56,797 nucleotides of DNA, taken from positions 1 through 56,797 of the forward strand of contig NZ_SMKG01000019.1 of assembly GCF_004348525.1 (NCBI RefSeq). Direction: 5' to 3'. This document shows, in pieces, positions 15,837-23,432 of this stretch (position 1 is the first letter of the stretch; each line of letters opens with the position of its first letter). Made by a program: the position numbers and the translations under genes. This stretch comes from Micromonospora sp. 15K316. GTDB taxonomy: Bacteria > Actinomycetota > Actinomycetes > Mycobacteriales > Micromonosporaceae. Below the pieces are notes generated by a model. That model saw only the letters and a list, made by a program, of their open reading frames with translations, did not search any database and was not told where the DNA came from.

Positions 15837-16234
15837 CCGAACCGGTCCACCGGCCGGACCCGCCGGAGCGGATGTGCCCGAGTACGCCCGCGGCCAACGC
15901 CACGGTCTTCCTCGGCATGATCACTCCGGCGGGTCAGGTCGCCTACGTCACCCCGCAGATGCCCGCCGACGTCGCCCTCGCCGCGGCCGATCCGGACCGG
16001 CCGGTGGAGTCGCAACTGCGTCTCGCCGGGCCCTGCGTCACCACCTCGTGCGGCTTCTGGACCGGCGCCCACTGCGGGCTCGGCGAACGCCTCGCCGCCT
16101 CGTACCAGGAGACCACCGGCGAGACCGAGGCCGACCTGCCGCGCTGCGCCATCCGGCGCAGTTGCCGCTGGTACGCCGAGCAGGGCCGCTCCGCCTGCGC
16201 CGCCTGCTCCTACGTGGTCACCGACGCCCGCTGA
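15833..16234 (+). CDS. Cys-rich protein, 133 aa, unknown function
   Basis: GTG 15833 overlaps the previous stop. Eight Cys are arranged as one near the start (MCPST), then GPCVTTSCGFWTGAHCGLG, and finally RCAIRRSCRWY...SACAACSY. The last groups (C-x5-C-x10-C-x2-C) could ligate zinc or an iron-sulfur cluster; that is inference. There is no signal peptide. It is translationally coupled to the 86-aa protein, so the two probably work together. I do not recognise the family. Confidence 0.65.
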   Translation: MTEPVHRPDPPERMCPSTPAANATVFLGMITPAGQVAYVTPQMPADVALAAADPDRPVESQLRLAGPCVTTSCGFWTGAHCGLGERLAASYQETTGETEADLPRCAIRRSCRWYAEQGRSACAACSYVVTDAR

Positions 16235-16331
16235 CCTCCCGGCCGGCCGCCCACGGATCGGGGCGGTCTCCGGTCTCTCGCTCGACAGCGCTCCCCGTGT
16301 CGCCCGGGGGCGAGGGTCAGCACCTCGGATG

Positions 16332-16514
16332 CTTCAGAGCTGAATCGTTTGCGACATCAGGTGTCGGGCTGGCGCAAGGACGGTGTCGGGGTTGGTGCGA
16401 AGGACGGTGTCGGGGGCTGGTGCGCAAGAACGGGCCGTAGCCCGTCCAGTCGCTGCGCCCGAAGAGCGCCTGCGACAGCCCGTCCGTGATGCGTTCGCGA
16501 CCTCAGCTCTGAAG
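16332..16514. mobile_element. MITE-like element with 12-bp perfect terminal inverted repeats
   Basis: CTTCAGAGCTGA (16332-16343) and TCAGCTCTGAAG (16503-16514) are perfect inverted repeats 183 bp apart, and some similarity continues inward (GTTTGCGACATCA against CGCGAACGCATCA in the other orientation). The interior holds three degenerate tandem units (16360-16431) and no gene. It lies between genes. Size, structure and lack of coding capacity suggest a non-autonomous element; no target-site duplication was established. Confidence 0.45.
16360..16431 (+). repeat. Three tandem units of 22-26 bp inside the MITE-like element
   Basis: Units 16360-16381, 16382-16405 and 16406-16431 each begin GGTGTCGGG and end with (A)AGGAC or AAGAAC, with TGGYGCG in the middle. 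Their lengths drift by two bases each, consistent with slippage or decay. Confidence 0.6.
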
Positions 16515-16569
16515 GAGACGAGGTGGACGTCCCCGCGCGACCAGCCGGGACCTGCCATGCCGTTCTCCC

Positions 16570-16595
16570 GCAGCCCCGACCGTGGTCGGGGCTGC
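16570..16595 (-). terminator. Hairpin terminator of the GYD-domain gene
   Basis: GCAGCCCCGAC (16570-16580) and GTCGGGGCTGC (16585-16595) form a perfect 11-bp stem with a four-base loop, 33 nt beyond the stop of the minus-strand gene at 16628. Confidence 0.7.
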
Positions 16596-16627
16596 GGCGA
16601 CCCGAGCCGCCGTCGACGGTCGGCCGG

Positions 16628-16948
16628 TCAGGCGCCCGGCGCCTGGTACTTGAGCTGCTGACGGGTGGCCTCGTCGACCTCCTCCGGCGTCAACAGGGGG
16701 GTGACCCGGGTGTCGACGCCACCGGCCGCCCGGATGGCGATGGCCAGCGCGGCCGCCGTCTTGTGGTCGGGCAGTTCACACACCACGTACGTGTCGTACT
16801 CGCCGAGGCCGAAGGAGAGCGACTCCACCCGACCGCCGAGATCCTCGATCGCCTTGGTCGCCACCTCGGCCCGCTTGCTGCCGCCGTCCTTCATCAGGCC
16901 CTTGATCCCGTCAAGGGTGAAGGTCGACCAGAGCAGGAACTTCGCCAT
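16628..16948 (-). CDS. GYD-domain protein
   Basis: 106 residues. The start MAKFLLWSTFTLDGIKGLMK, then GGRVESLSFGLGEYDTYVVC and the alanine-rich helix after DHKTAAAL, match the small GYD (ferredoxin-like) domain family. GYD proteins are small cytosolic proteins of uncertain biochemical role. ATG 16948 is chosen because GAGAGGTGA lies upstream; longer readings are not supported. A clear terminator follows. The C-terminus VTPLLTPEEVDEATRQQLKY is typical of actinobacterial members. Confidence 0.82.
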   Translation of the reverse strand: MAKFLLWSTFTLDGIKGLMKDGGSKRAEVATKAIEDLGGRVESLSFGLGEYDTYVVCELPDHKTAAALAIAIRAAGGVDTRVTPLLTPEEVDEATRQQLKYQAPGA

Positions 16949-17015
16949 CTCGACGTCACCTCTCACGCATCGGGCCGCCACGCGCGGGCACCGGGTCGGC
17001 GTACCACGCTCGTGG

Positions 17016-17234
17016 TCAGCTGCCCTGGCGCTGCACCCGTCCGCTGCCCTCGACCTTGGCCCGCCCCTGGTTCCGCTCCGAGCCGGAGGTGCCGGTCGCT
17101 GCCCGCAGGTGCCGGCGTTCCGGCGAGCGCTCCACCTCCGAGCCCTGCCGGCCCCGCGCGCCGCTGCCCGGATGCCGCCGGCCGCGCGCCGACTCGCCGC
17201 CAGGATCATGCTTGTTCGGCTTCTGGCTACCCAT
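17016..17234 (-). CDS. Small hydrophilic basic protein
   Basis: 72 residues from ATG 17234 (MGSQKPNKHDPGGESARGRR), almost entirely Arg, Gly, Ser, Glu and Gln, so probably disordered. No domain is visible and no ribosome binding site is obvious. It is kept because the composition is internally consistent, starts at a natural ATG, and resembles short disordered proteins annotated in actinomycetes. It could equally be a chance frame in GC-rich DNA. Confidence 0.38.
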   Translation of the reverse strand: MGSQKPNKHDPGGESARGRRHPGSGARGRQGSEVERSPERRHLRAATGTSGSERNQGRAKVEGSGRVQRQGS

Positions 17235-17422
17235 GGCCGGCGCGTACCCGGTCCGCCGACGGCTAGTCCTCCGCCGCGGCCGACGAGCCAACCCGCGCGC
17301 CCCCGGCCTCGCAACCGTGGCTCCCCTCCTCCGCTCGCTGTTTACCGATGCCCAGGCCGGGAATGGCCGGCTGGTCGGAGGTGCAGCCCCGGCACTCCGC
17401 AGGTAGGGAGGAGGGGCCAGCA

Positions 17423-18292
17423 ATGCAGCAACGGATCGAGCACCACCGGGCAACCGTTGACGGCGTCGCCCACCACTACCTCATCGCGGGCGACGGTCCG
17501 ACCCTGCTCCTCATCCATGGGTTTCCGCAGACCTCCCGCGAGTGGACGCCGCTGATCGAGCGTCTGGCGCCCCGGTTCCGGGTGGTCGCACCCGACCTGC
17601 GCGGCCTGGGTGGATTCCCCGGTCCGGCGGGCGGCTACGACAAGATGACCCTCGCCGCCGACGTTCACGGCATCGTCGAGCAGGCCGATGCCGATGGCCC
17701 CGTTCTCATCTGCGGCCATGACATGGGCGCGTACGTCGGCTTCGCGTACGCCCTGAGCTACCGCGACGAGGTCGCCGGTCTCGTCACCGTCGACGCACCG
17801 TTGCCGGGCACGGCACTCGGCGACAGCCTCTCCACCAATCCGCGTACCTGGCACATTCCGTTCCACTCAAACGTGGACGTGGCCCACCTGCTCATCAGCG
17901 GACGGGAGCGGGAGTACATCGACTACTTCGTCTCGTCCCGCAGTTACGACCGCTCCGCGATCACGCCGGAGGACATCGACTCCTACGCCGCCGCGTACCG
18001 GGCCCCCGGCGCGCTGCGGGCCGGCCTGGAGATGTACCGGTCCCTCGCCCAGGACAGCACCGACAACAAGGCGGCACTGTCCAAGGGCCGGCTGAGCGTC
18101 CCGGTCGTCGTGGTCGCCAGCGGCGTGACCGCCGTGCCGGACGCGCTCGAGGCGATGGCTGGGGAGATCGCCGAGCACCCTCGGGTGGAAATCGTCGCGC
18201 AGGCCGGTCACTGGATCCCCGAGGAGAAACCCGACGAATTGGCGAGGATCATCACCGACCTCGCCGGTGGGACCACGGAAGCCGCACGATGA
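17423..18292 (+). CDS. Alpha/beta hydrolase, epoxide hydrolase-like
   Basis: 289 residues. The oxyanion region is HGFPQTSREW (32-41), the nucleophile elbow is CGHDMG with Asp100, and the catalytic His is in AQAGHWIPEEKPDE near the C-terminus. An Asp nucleophile points to epoxide hydrolase or haloacetate dehalogenase chemistry instead of a serine esterase. The GHDMGAYVG motif and following FAYALSYRDEV are typical. Start ATG 17423 follows GGGAGGAGGGG. The stop overlaps the next gene by ATGA, so it forms an operon with a sugar-isomerase-like TIM barrel; the pair may act in one catabolic route. Confidence 0.87.
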   Translation: MQQRIEHHRATVDGVAHHYLIAGDGPTLLLIHGFPQTSREWTPLIERLAPRFRVVAPDLRGLGGFPGPAGGYDKMTLAADVHGIVEQADADGPVLICGHDMGAYVGFAYALSYRDEVAGLVTVDAPLPGTALGDSLSTNPRTWHIPFHSNVDVAHLLISGREREYIDYFVSSRSYDRSAITPEDIDSYAAAYRAPGALRAGLEMYRSLAQDSTDNKAALSKGRLSVPVVVVASGVTAVPDALEAMAGEIAEHPRVEIVAQAGHWIPEEKPDELARIITDLAGGTTEAAR

Positions 18293-19155
18293 CCGGTCAG
18301 ACCGCGGAGCTCATCTTCTGGCCGGGCAGCCTGGGCGAGCGCGGCTTCGAAGCGGTGCTGGACGCCGCGCAGGCCGGAGGCTTCGCCGCCGCGGCCCTCA
18401 GCCCGCTGATGATTCACAACCTGCTTGACTCCGGCCGGGACGGGCCGCAGCTGCGTGCCGAGGCCGCCGCGCGCGGCGTCCGCCTGGCGCAGCTCGACGG
18501 CGCGACCAGTTGGGCGCCGATCTGGTACGGAGAGGAGATGGCGGCTCCGCTGCGGGAACGGTTCGACTTCTCCGAGGACCGGATCCTCGACCTGGCCGAG
18601 GCCGCCGGCATGGATTCCGTCCTCGCCGCCGGAGCCTTCGACCCCGGCGCCGTGCCGCTGGACGAGCTGGTCACCTCGTTCGCGACGTTCTGTGACCGGG
18701 CCGCCGAGCGCGACATCCGGGTGGAGCTGGAGTTTGTGCCGTTCTGGGGCGTTCCGAGCCTCGCGGTCGCCTGGGACATCGTGCGCGGTGCCGACCGGCC
18801 GAACGGAAACCTGATGATCGACACCTGGCACCTGCTGAAAGGCTCGGCCGACCCGCAGGCCGCCCTGGCGCTGCTCCCCGACATTCCCGGTGAAAAGCTC
18901 ACCGGTCTGCAACTGGCCGATGCGCTCACCGCGCCACAGGCCGAGACGCTCTACGGCGAGGGCCGCTTCCGTCGATTCCCCGGCGACGGTGAGTTGCCAC
19001 TGGACCAGGTCGCCCGGCTGCTGCTCGACAAGGGTGGTCTCGTCCGCGTGGGAGCCGAGGTCTTCGGCGAGGCCGTGGACAGCCTGGACCCTGCGGCCGC
19101 GGGTGCTCGCGCGGCGGCCACCGTCACCGCGACGTTGGCGCGTGCCGCCGCATGA
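18289..19155 (+). CDS. Sugar phosphate isomerase/epimerase-like TIM-barrel protein
   Basis: 288 residues, xylose isomerase-like (AP endonuclease 2) TIM barrel. Typical metal-binding strands are seen: VELEFVPFWG (Glu on strand 5), LMIDTWHLLKG (Asp and His on strand 6), LQLADAL (strand 7), and RFRRFPGDGELPLDQV near strand 8. The substrate is unknown; relatives act on inosose, hydroxypyruvate or sugar phosphates. It is translationally coupled (ATGA at 18289) to the epoxide-hydrolase-like gene. Confidence 0.85.
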   Translation: MTGQTAELIFWPGSLGERGFEAVLDAAQAGGFAAAALSPLMIHNLLDSGRDGPQLRAEAAARGVRLAQLDGATSWAPIWYGEEMAAPLRERFDFSEDRILDLAEAAGMDSVLAAGAFDPGAVPLDELVTSFATFCDRAAERDIRVELEFVPFWGVPSLAVAWDIVRGADRPNGNLMIDTWHLLKGSADPQAALALLPDIPGEKLTGLQLADALTAPQAETLYGEGRFRRFPGDGELPLDQVARLLLDKGGLVRVGAEVFGEAVDSLDPAAAGARAAATVTATLARAAA

Positions 19156-19322
19156 GCATCCCGAGCGCTGACCGCGCAGCCCCACGGGACACGAAGCGAG
19201 GAGACGGACGCGATAGCTCTGCCCTGACGGGCTGTCCCGCGCCGCCGACGCCGTAGCTCGACCGGCCCGCGCCGGAAGGTTGCCGGTAGGGTGCGGGCAG
19301 CGGCGAGTGGGGGTGAGGGCGC

Positions 19323-20648
19323 GTGCTGGCTGGGCTGACGTTGCCGCCCGCGGTGGAGGCGGAACGGGTCGTCGGGGCGGTCCTCGACGATCTGCGCTCC
19401 GGCGAGCACCGCGGCGTGGTCGTCGACTCGCCGCCCGGCGCCGGCAAGTCGACACTGGTCGTGCGGGCCGCCGCCGAGCTGGCCGAGGCCGGCGAGCCGC
19501 TGATCATCGTGGCGCAGACCAACGAACAGGTCGACGACCTCATCGACCGCCTCGCCCGCAAGGCACCCGAGCTGCGCATCGGCCGCCTCTCCGCCGCCGA
19601 CTACCAGCCCTCGGAGCGGGTGCGGGACCAGGCGACGGTGCGGGTGGCCGCGAAGGTCGCGGACCTCGGCGACCCGGCCGTCATCATCGGTACGGCCGCC
19701 AAGTGGGCCACGGTCACCGAGGGCCGCTGGCCGTGGGCGATCGTGGACGAGGCGTACCAGATGCGGTCGGACGCCCTGCTGCGCGTGGCCGGCAGGTTCG
19801 AGCGCGCGCTCTTCGTGGGCGACCCCGGTCAGCTCGACCCCTTCTCCACCGTGGAGACCGCCCGCTGGACCGGCCTCAGTTGGGACCCGATGCAGTCCGC
19901 GGTGGCCGTGCTGCTGCGCCACAACCCCGACCTGCCCGTGCACCGGCTGCCGGTCTCGTGGCGGCTTCCTGCGTCGGCCGCGCCGGTGGTGGCCCGGGCT
20001 TTTTACCCCTTCACCGGCTTCCGCGCCGGAACCGGCCCGGACGACCGGGTGCTGTCGCTGACCGGGCCGGGGAGGGGGGACGCGGTCGACGCCGCGATCG
20101 AGGTGGCCGCCGCCTCCGGCTGGGGGCTCTACGAGCTGCCCGAGCGGCACACCCTGCGTACCGATGAGGAGGCCGCCGCGGCGTGCGCGGCGCTCGCGGT
20201 GCGGCTGCTGGAACGCGGCGCGGTCGCCGTCTCCGAGCATCGCCCGGAGGGTGCGCCGGTGACCGCCGACCGGATCGCCGTCGGGGCGGCCCACCGGGAT
20301 CAGGCGGCGGCGATCCGCGCGCGGCTCGGCGCGGCCGGTGCGGGCATCACCGTCGACACCGCCAACCGGCTCCAGGGCCGGGAGTATGACGTGACGATCG
20401 TGCTGCACCCGCTCTCCGGCCGGCGGGACGCCACAGCGTTCCACCTGGAGTCGGGGCGGCTCTGCGTGCTGGCGTCCCGGCACCGGCACGCCTGCGTCGT
20501 GGTGGCCCGCGACGGGATCTCCGACCTGCTCGACGCGCACCCGTCGACCGAGCCCATGCACCTCGACGTGCCGGTCAAGTTCCCGGACGGCTGGGAGGCG
20601 AACCACTCGATGATCAACTATCTGCGGGAGCGTGGCCTGCGGAGCTGA
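19323..20648 (+). CDS. SF1 helicase-like AAA ATPase
   Basis: 441 residues from GTG 19323 (GAGGG upstream). Superfamily 1 motifs are visible: Walker A DSPPGAGKSTLV, motif II AIVDEAYQM, motif III VGDPGQLDPF, a SWRLP motif, and motif V/VI ANRLQGREYDVTIVL followed by ESGRLCVLASRHRHA. The overall length is short for an SF1 helicase and there is no nuclease domain. A TAGGGT box at 19287-19292 could be the -10 element. The role is unknown; DNA or RNA unwinding or a regulatory ATPase are possible. A bidirectional terminator overlaps its 3' end. Confidence 0.75.
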   Translation: MLAGLTLPPAVEAERVVGAVLDDLRSGEHRGVVVDSPPGAGKSTLVVRAAAELAEAGEPLIIVAQTNEQVDDLIDRLARKAPELRIGRLSAADYQPSERVRDQATVRVAAKVADLGDPAVIIGTAAKWATVTEGRWPWAIVDEAYQMRSDALLRVAGRFERALFVGDPGQLDPFSTVETARWTGLSWDPMQSAVAVLLRHNPDLPVHRLPVSWRLPASAAPVVARAFYPFTGFRAGTGPDDRVLSLTGPGRGDAVDAAIEVAAASGWGLYELPERHTLRTDEEAAAACAALAVRLLERGAVAVSEHRPEGAPVTADRIAVGAAHRDQAAAIRARLGAAGAGITVDTANRLQGREYDVTIVLHPLSGRRDATAFHLESGRLCVLASRHRHACVVVARDGISDLLDAHPSTEPMHLDVPVKFPDGWEANHSMINYLRERGLRS

Positions 20649-20661
20649 GCCGCAGGCCACG
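20631..20661. terminator. Bidirectional terminator between convergent genes
   Basis: CGTGGCCTGCGG (20631-20642) and CCGCAGGCCACG (20650-20661) form a perfect 12-bp stem. The left arm is inside the last codons of the ATPase gene and the structure faces the convergent NAGPA gene 2. Confidence 0.75.
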
Positions 20662-20677
20662 CCCCCTGATCGGTCGG

Positions 20678-21937
20678 TCAGTGCCGGCCGACGAAGATGC
20701 CGATGCCGTTGGCGACCGCCCGCTCCGTACCGTCGGAGGGGTTGTTGCGGGCGGTGGCCGCCGACTGGCCCGGCTCCTTCACGGCGACCGTGGTGGAGCC
20801 GCCACCGTCGAGGTTCACGGCGGCGTCCGCGCCGAGCGTGCGCATCAGATCGGCCAGCTCGGCGATCGTGAAGCCGGCGCTGGCGGGCGCGCGGCCGGCC
20901 AGCGCGACCAGGTAGACCGTCCGGCCGTCGGCGCTGACGCCCGCCGAGCTGCGTACGGCGGCGGTCTTCGTGTCCAGACCGGCGAGCGGCTGCCCGTCCC
21001 GCAGGATCGGAGCGCCGCCGACCGCGAAGGTCAGCTTCGGCTTCCCGGCGGAGACGAGCTTCTCGTCCACCTTCACCCGGTCGCCGACGACCAGGTCGTC
21101 GAGCGCGTCCGCGCCGGCCTCGCGGCCGACCAGCACCTGCGTGTCGTCGGGGATCGCGCCCGTGCCGGGCGTGCTGCTCACCGAGGTAACCACGCCGTCG
21201 CGGACGGTCACCTCGTAGGTGTGGGTGCTGCACGGGTCGAGGCGGCTGGTGTCGCTGCCGCAGGTCGACCGGACCCGGTTGGCGCTGCCCCAGTCCGAGG
21301 TGAAGACGCCGACGCCGCCGACCGGCAGCGCGTACTGGTTGAGGCCGGCGAGGGTGATGGTGCCCTTCGCGGTGCGTACCTCACCGGCCAGGCTCAGCGT
21401 GTCGACGCGCGCCTTGCCGTTCACACCGACGCCGAAGACGTCGCGGGTCGTGGTGCCGGGGGCGAGTCCCGGGCCGAAGCGCTGGGCGTTCGGTACGGCG
21501 AACTTCAGGTCCTCGCCGTGGGCGATCTCCGGGCCGGAGGCCGAGCCGGTCGGCGCGACACCGGCGTGGGTCTCGCTGATGTTGAAGAAGTCGCCGTTCA
21601 CCCCGGCGACGGCGCCCTGGTTGTTGGTCATCGCGGAGACGACCTGGCGCTGCGCCACGGCGTCGGGGTGCAGCAGGTCCAGGGAGACCTTGTTCTTGTG
21701 CAGGTCGGCGGTGAGCAGGTAGCCGACGGTGACGCCGCGCGGCGTGGCCACCTGGAACGAGCCGTACGTGACGCCCGGGGCGAGCTGCTCGGACGAGGTG
21801 AAGGTGATCGGGGCGTCCACCGATGGCGTGGCCGCGGGCGCGGCCTCGGCCTGGGCGGCGCCGGGCGCCACGAGTGTGCTCAGCCCGGCGGTGAGCAGCA
21901 GCGCCAGACCGGGGCGTACGAGGGTCGATGACCTCAT
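20678..21937 (-). CDS. Secreted phosphodiester glycosidase (NAGPA-domain) protein 2
   Basis: 419 residues with a Sec signal peptide (RSSTLVRPGLALLLTAGLST, cleavage near AQAEA). NAGPA motifs are VAGVNGDFFNISETHAG and VNLDGGGSTTVAV, followed by GTERAVANGIGIFVG at the C-terminus. It is a paralogue of the protein at 13327 with the same domain order but low identity. ATG 21937 has AGAGGAG upstream. It is probably exported and acts on phosphodiester-linked glycans; the substrate is unknown. It converges on the ATPase gene. Confidence 0.86.
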   Translation of the reverse strand: MRSSTLVRPGLALLLTAGLSTLVAPGAAQAEAAPAATPSVDAPITFTSSEQLAPGVTYGSFQVATPRGVTVGYLLTADLHKNKVSLDLLHPDAVAQRQVVSAMTNNQGAVAGVNGDFFNISETHAGVAPTGSASGPEIAHGEDLKFAVPNAQRFGPGLAPGTTTRDVFGVGVNGKARVDTLSLAGEVRTAKGTITLAGLNQYALPVGGVGVFTSDWGSANRVRSTCGSDTSRLDPCSTHTYEVTVRDGVVTSVSSTPGTGAIPDDTQVLVGREAGADALDDLVVGDRVKVDEKLVSAGKPKLTFAVGGAPILRDGQPLAGLDTKTAAVRSSAGVSADGRTVYLVALAGRAPASAGFTIAELADLMRTLGADAAVNLDGGGSTTVAVKEPGQSAATARNNPSDGTERAVANGIGIFVGRH

Positions 21938-22125
21938 CGCCGCTCCTCTCTTTCTCGGGATCCGGGTCGGTGCCCGGCGGGTCGAGCCGGCCCGGCCGAG
22001 GGCCGGACCAGCGGAGACGTCCCGATGAGCCGATCACGTACGGGTGAACGGGCGAGATGATCAAGCTGAACCGCGGGTGCCGTCTGCTGCCTCGACGCCG
22101 GTTACCGAGGGGGGCGACGGTCCGG

Positions 22126-22617
22126 TCAGGGCCGGCGGCGGTGGCGTTCGGAGGCCCGCGCGTGGGCGTGCCTGATCAGCCGCTCGACCTCGGCGAGGCT
22201 GCGCGGGCCCGGGTTGAGCACACACGCCCAGGCGGCCGTGCCGTAGACCGGGTGCGGCAGCACCTCGTCGAGCGCGCTGACGTCCACCGAGGCCCGTCGC
22301 TCGTCCGCCTCCGCCGGTGGGTAGCCGAAGATCCGGTGGAACTCGCGCCGGCCGAGCTCCAGGTTGAGCCGGAAGACGCCGGGCCGGTCGAGCCGGGACT
22401 CCTCGTCGAAGCCCGCCATGTCGCGCTCGCCGATCGTGGCGAACGGCTGGCGGCGGTCCGGGCCCACGTAGAAGAAGCGCCAGCCCCACGCCACCTCGGG
22501 GGCACCCGACTCCTCGGTGGCGACGAGCAGTTCGACGCCGGGCAGGGCGAGGATCCGCTCGGTGATCTCGTCGGCGGTGACTTCGTCGGTGTCGGGGGAG
22601 TGCGGTTCGGCAGTCAT
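22126..22617 (-). CDS. DUF6194 family protein
   Basis: 163 residues. The pattern ITERILALPGVELLVATEES, APEVAWGWRFFYVGPD, QPFATIGERDMAGFD, RPGVFRLNLELGR, FGYPP and LPHPVYGTAAWACVLNPG matches the DUF6194 family, soluble proteins found in actinobacteria and resembling MmcQ/YjbR-like folds. Function is not established. It is divergent from the double-MerR regulator with only 44 nt between the starts, so the two probably share a control region. Confidence 0.8.
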   Translation of the reverse strand: MTAEPHSPDTDEVTADEITERILALPGVELLVATEESGAPEVAWGWRFFYVGPDRRQPFATIGERDMAGFDEESRLDRPGVFRLNLELGRREFHRIFGYPPAEADERRASVDVSALDEVLPHPVYGTAAWACVLNPGPRSLAEVERLIRHAHARASERHRRRP

Positions 22618-22661
22618 GGCCTAAACCGTATCGTTGAACCTGCGTTTGAGACTTTCGCCGG

Positions 22662-23402
22662 ATGTTGAGCAGGAGACCTGCGTTGAACCCTCGAACCGCA
22701 GGACCCACCTACCGGCCCGTGGACCTCGCCCGTGAGCACGGCATCTCCACCCAGGCCGTACGCAACTACGAGCGCGACGGCCTCCTCCCCGCCGCCGAGC
22801 GCACCGCCAGCGGCTACCGGGCGTACACCCCGCTGCACGCCGCCGCGCTCCGTGCCTACCTGGCGCTCGTCCCCGCGTACGGCTACGGGGCCGCCGCCGA
22901 GATCATGCGGGCCGCGACCCGCGGCGACGTCGACGCCGCGCTGCGGGCCGTGGACCACGGCCACGCCCAGCTGCTGCGCGACCGGGAGACCCTCGACGCC
23001 GTCGAGGTGACAGTGGGCGTGCTCACCGCCGCGCCCACCGGGGATCGGCCCGCCCGGCCGCTGACCGTCGGCGCGCTCGCCCACCGCCTCGGCGTGACCC
23101 CGGCGACGCTGCGCAAGTGGGAGCGGGCGGGCATCCTGACCCCGGTTCGGGACCGGCCCACCCGGCAGCGCCTCTACGGCCCGGACGACGTGCGCGATGC
23201 CGAGCTGGCCCACCTGCTCCGCCGGGGCGGCTACCTGCTCGACCACATCGCGACAGTCATCCGGCAGGTACGCGCGGCCGACGGCCCCGGGCCGCTCGCC
23301 GCGTCCCTGGACGGGTGGCGGCAGCGGCTCGCCGCCCGGGGTCGCGCCATGCTGGTCGCCGCCGCCCGTCTCGGCGACTACCTCACGGCGGCCGAGCGCT
23401 GA
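22662..23402 (+). CDS. Double-MerR transcriptional regulator (TioE-like)
   Basis: 246 residues with two MerR-type helix-turn-helix domains in tandem. The first (about 17-70) has YRPVDLAREHGISTQAVRNY and GYRAYTPLHAAALRAYL; the second (about 128-190) has LTVGALAHRLGVTPATLRKW and the wing RQRLYGPDDVRDAELAHLL. The name TioE is used for such regulators after the thiocoraline cluster of Micromonospora. There is no effector-binding domain. ATG 22662 is used, but an in-frame TTG at 22683 preceded by AGGAGA is a serious alternative. It is divergent from DUF6194. Confidence 0.85.
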   Translation: MLSRRPALNPRTAGPTYRPVDLAREHGISTQAVRNYERDGLLPAAERTASGYRAYTPLHAAALRAYLALVPAYGYGAAAEIMRAATRGDVDAALRAVDHGHAQLLRDRETLDAVEVTVGVLTAAPTGDRPARPLTVGALAHRLGVTPATLRKWERAGILTPVRDRPTRQRLYGPDDVRDAELAHLLRRGGYLLDHIATVIRQVRAADGPGPLAASLDGWRQRLAARGRAMLVAAARLGDYLTAAER

Positions 23403-23432
23403 TGGTTCCGTTGAGTGCTCACCGGCCTCCAG

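Noticed and set aside
22662..23402. TioE-like regulator as evidence of a secondary-metabolite cluster
   Set aside because: No NRPS, PKS or tailoring genes occur in the flanking sequence, so the regulator alone does not indicate a cluster.
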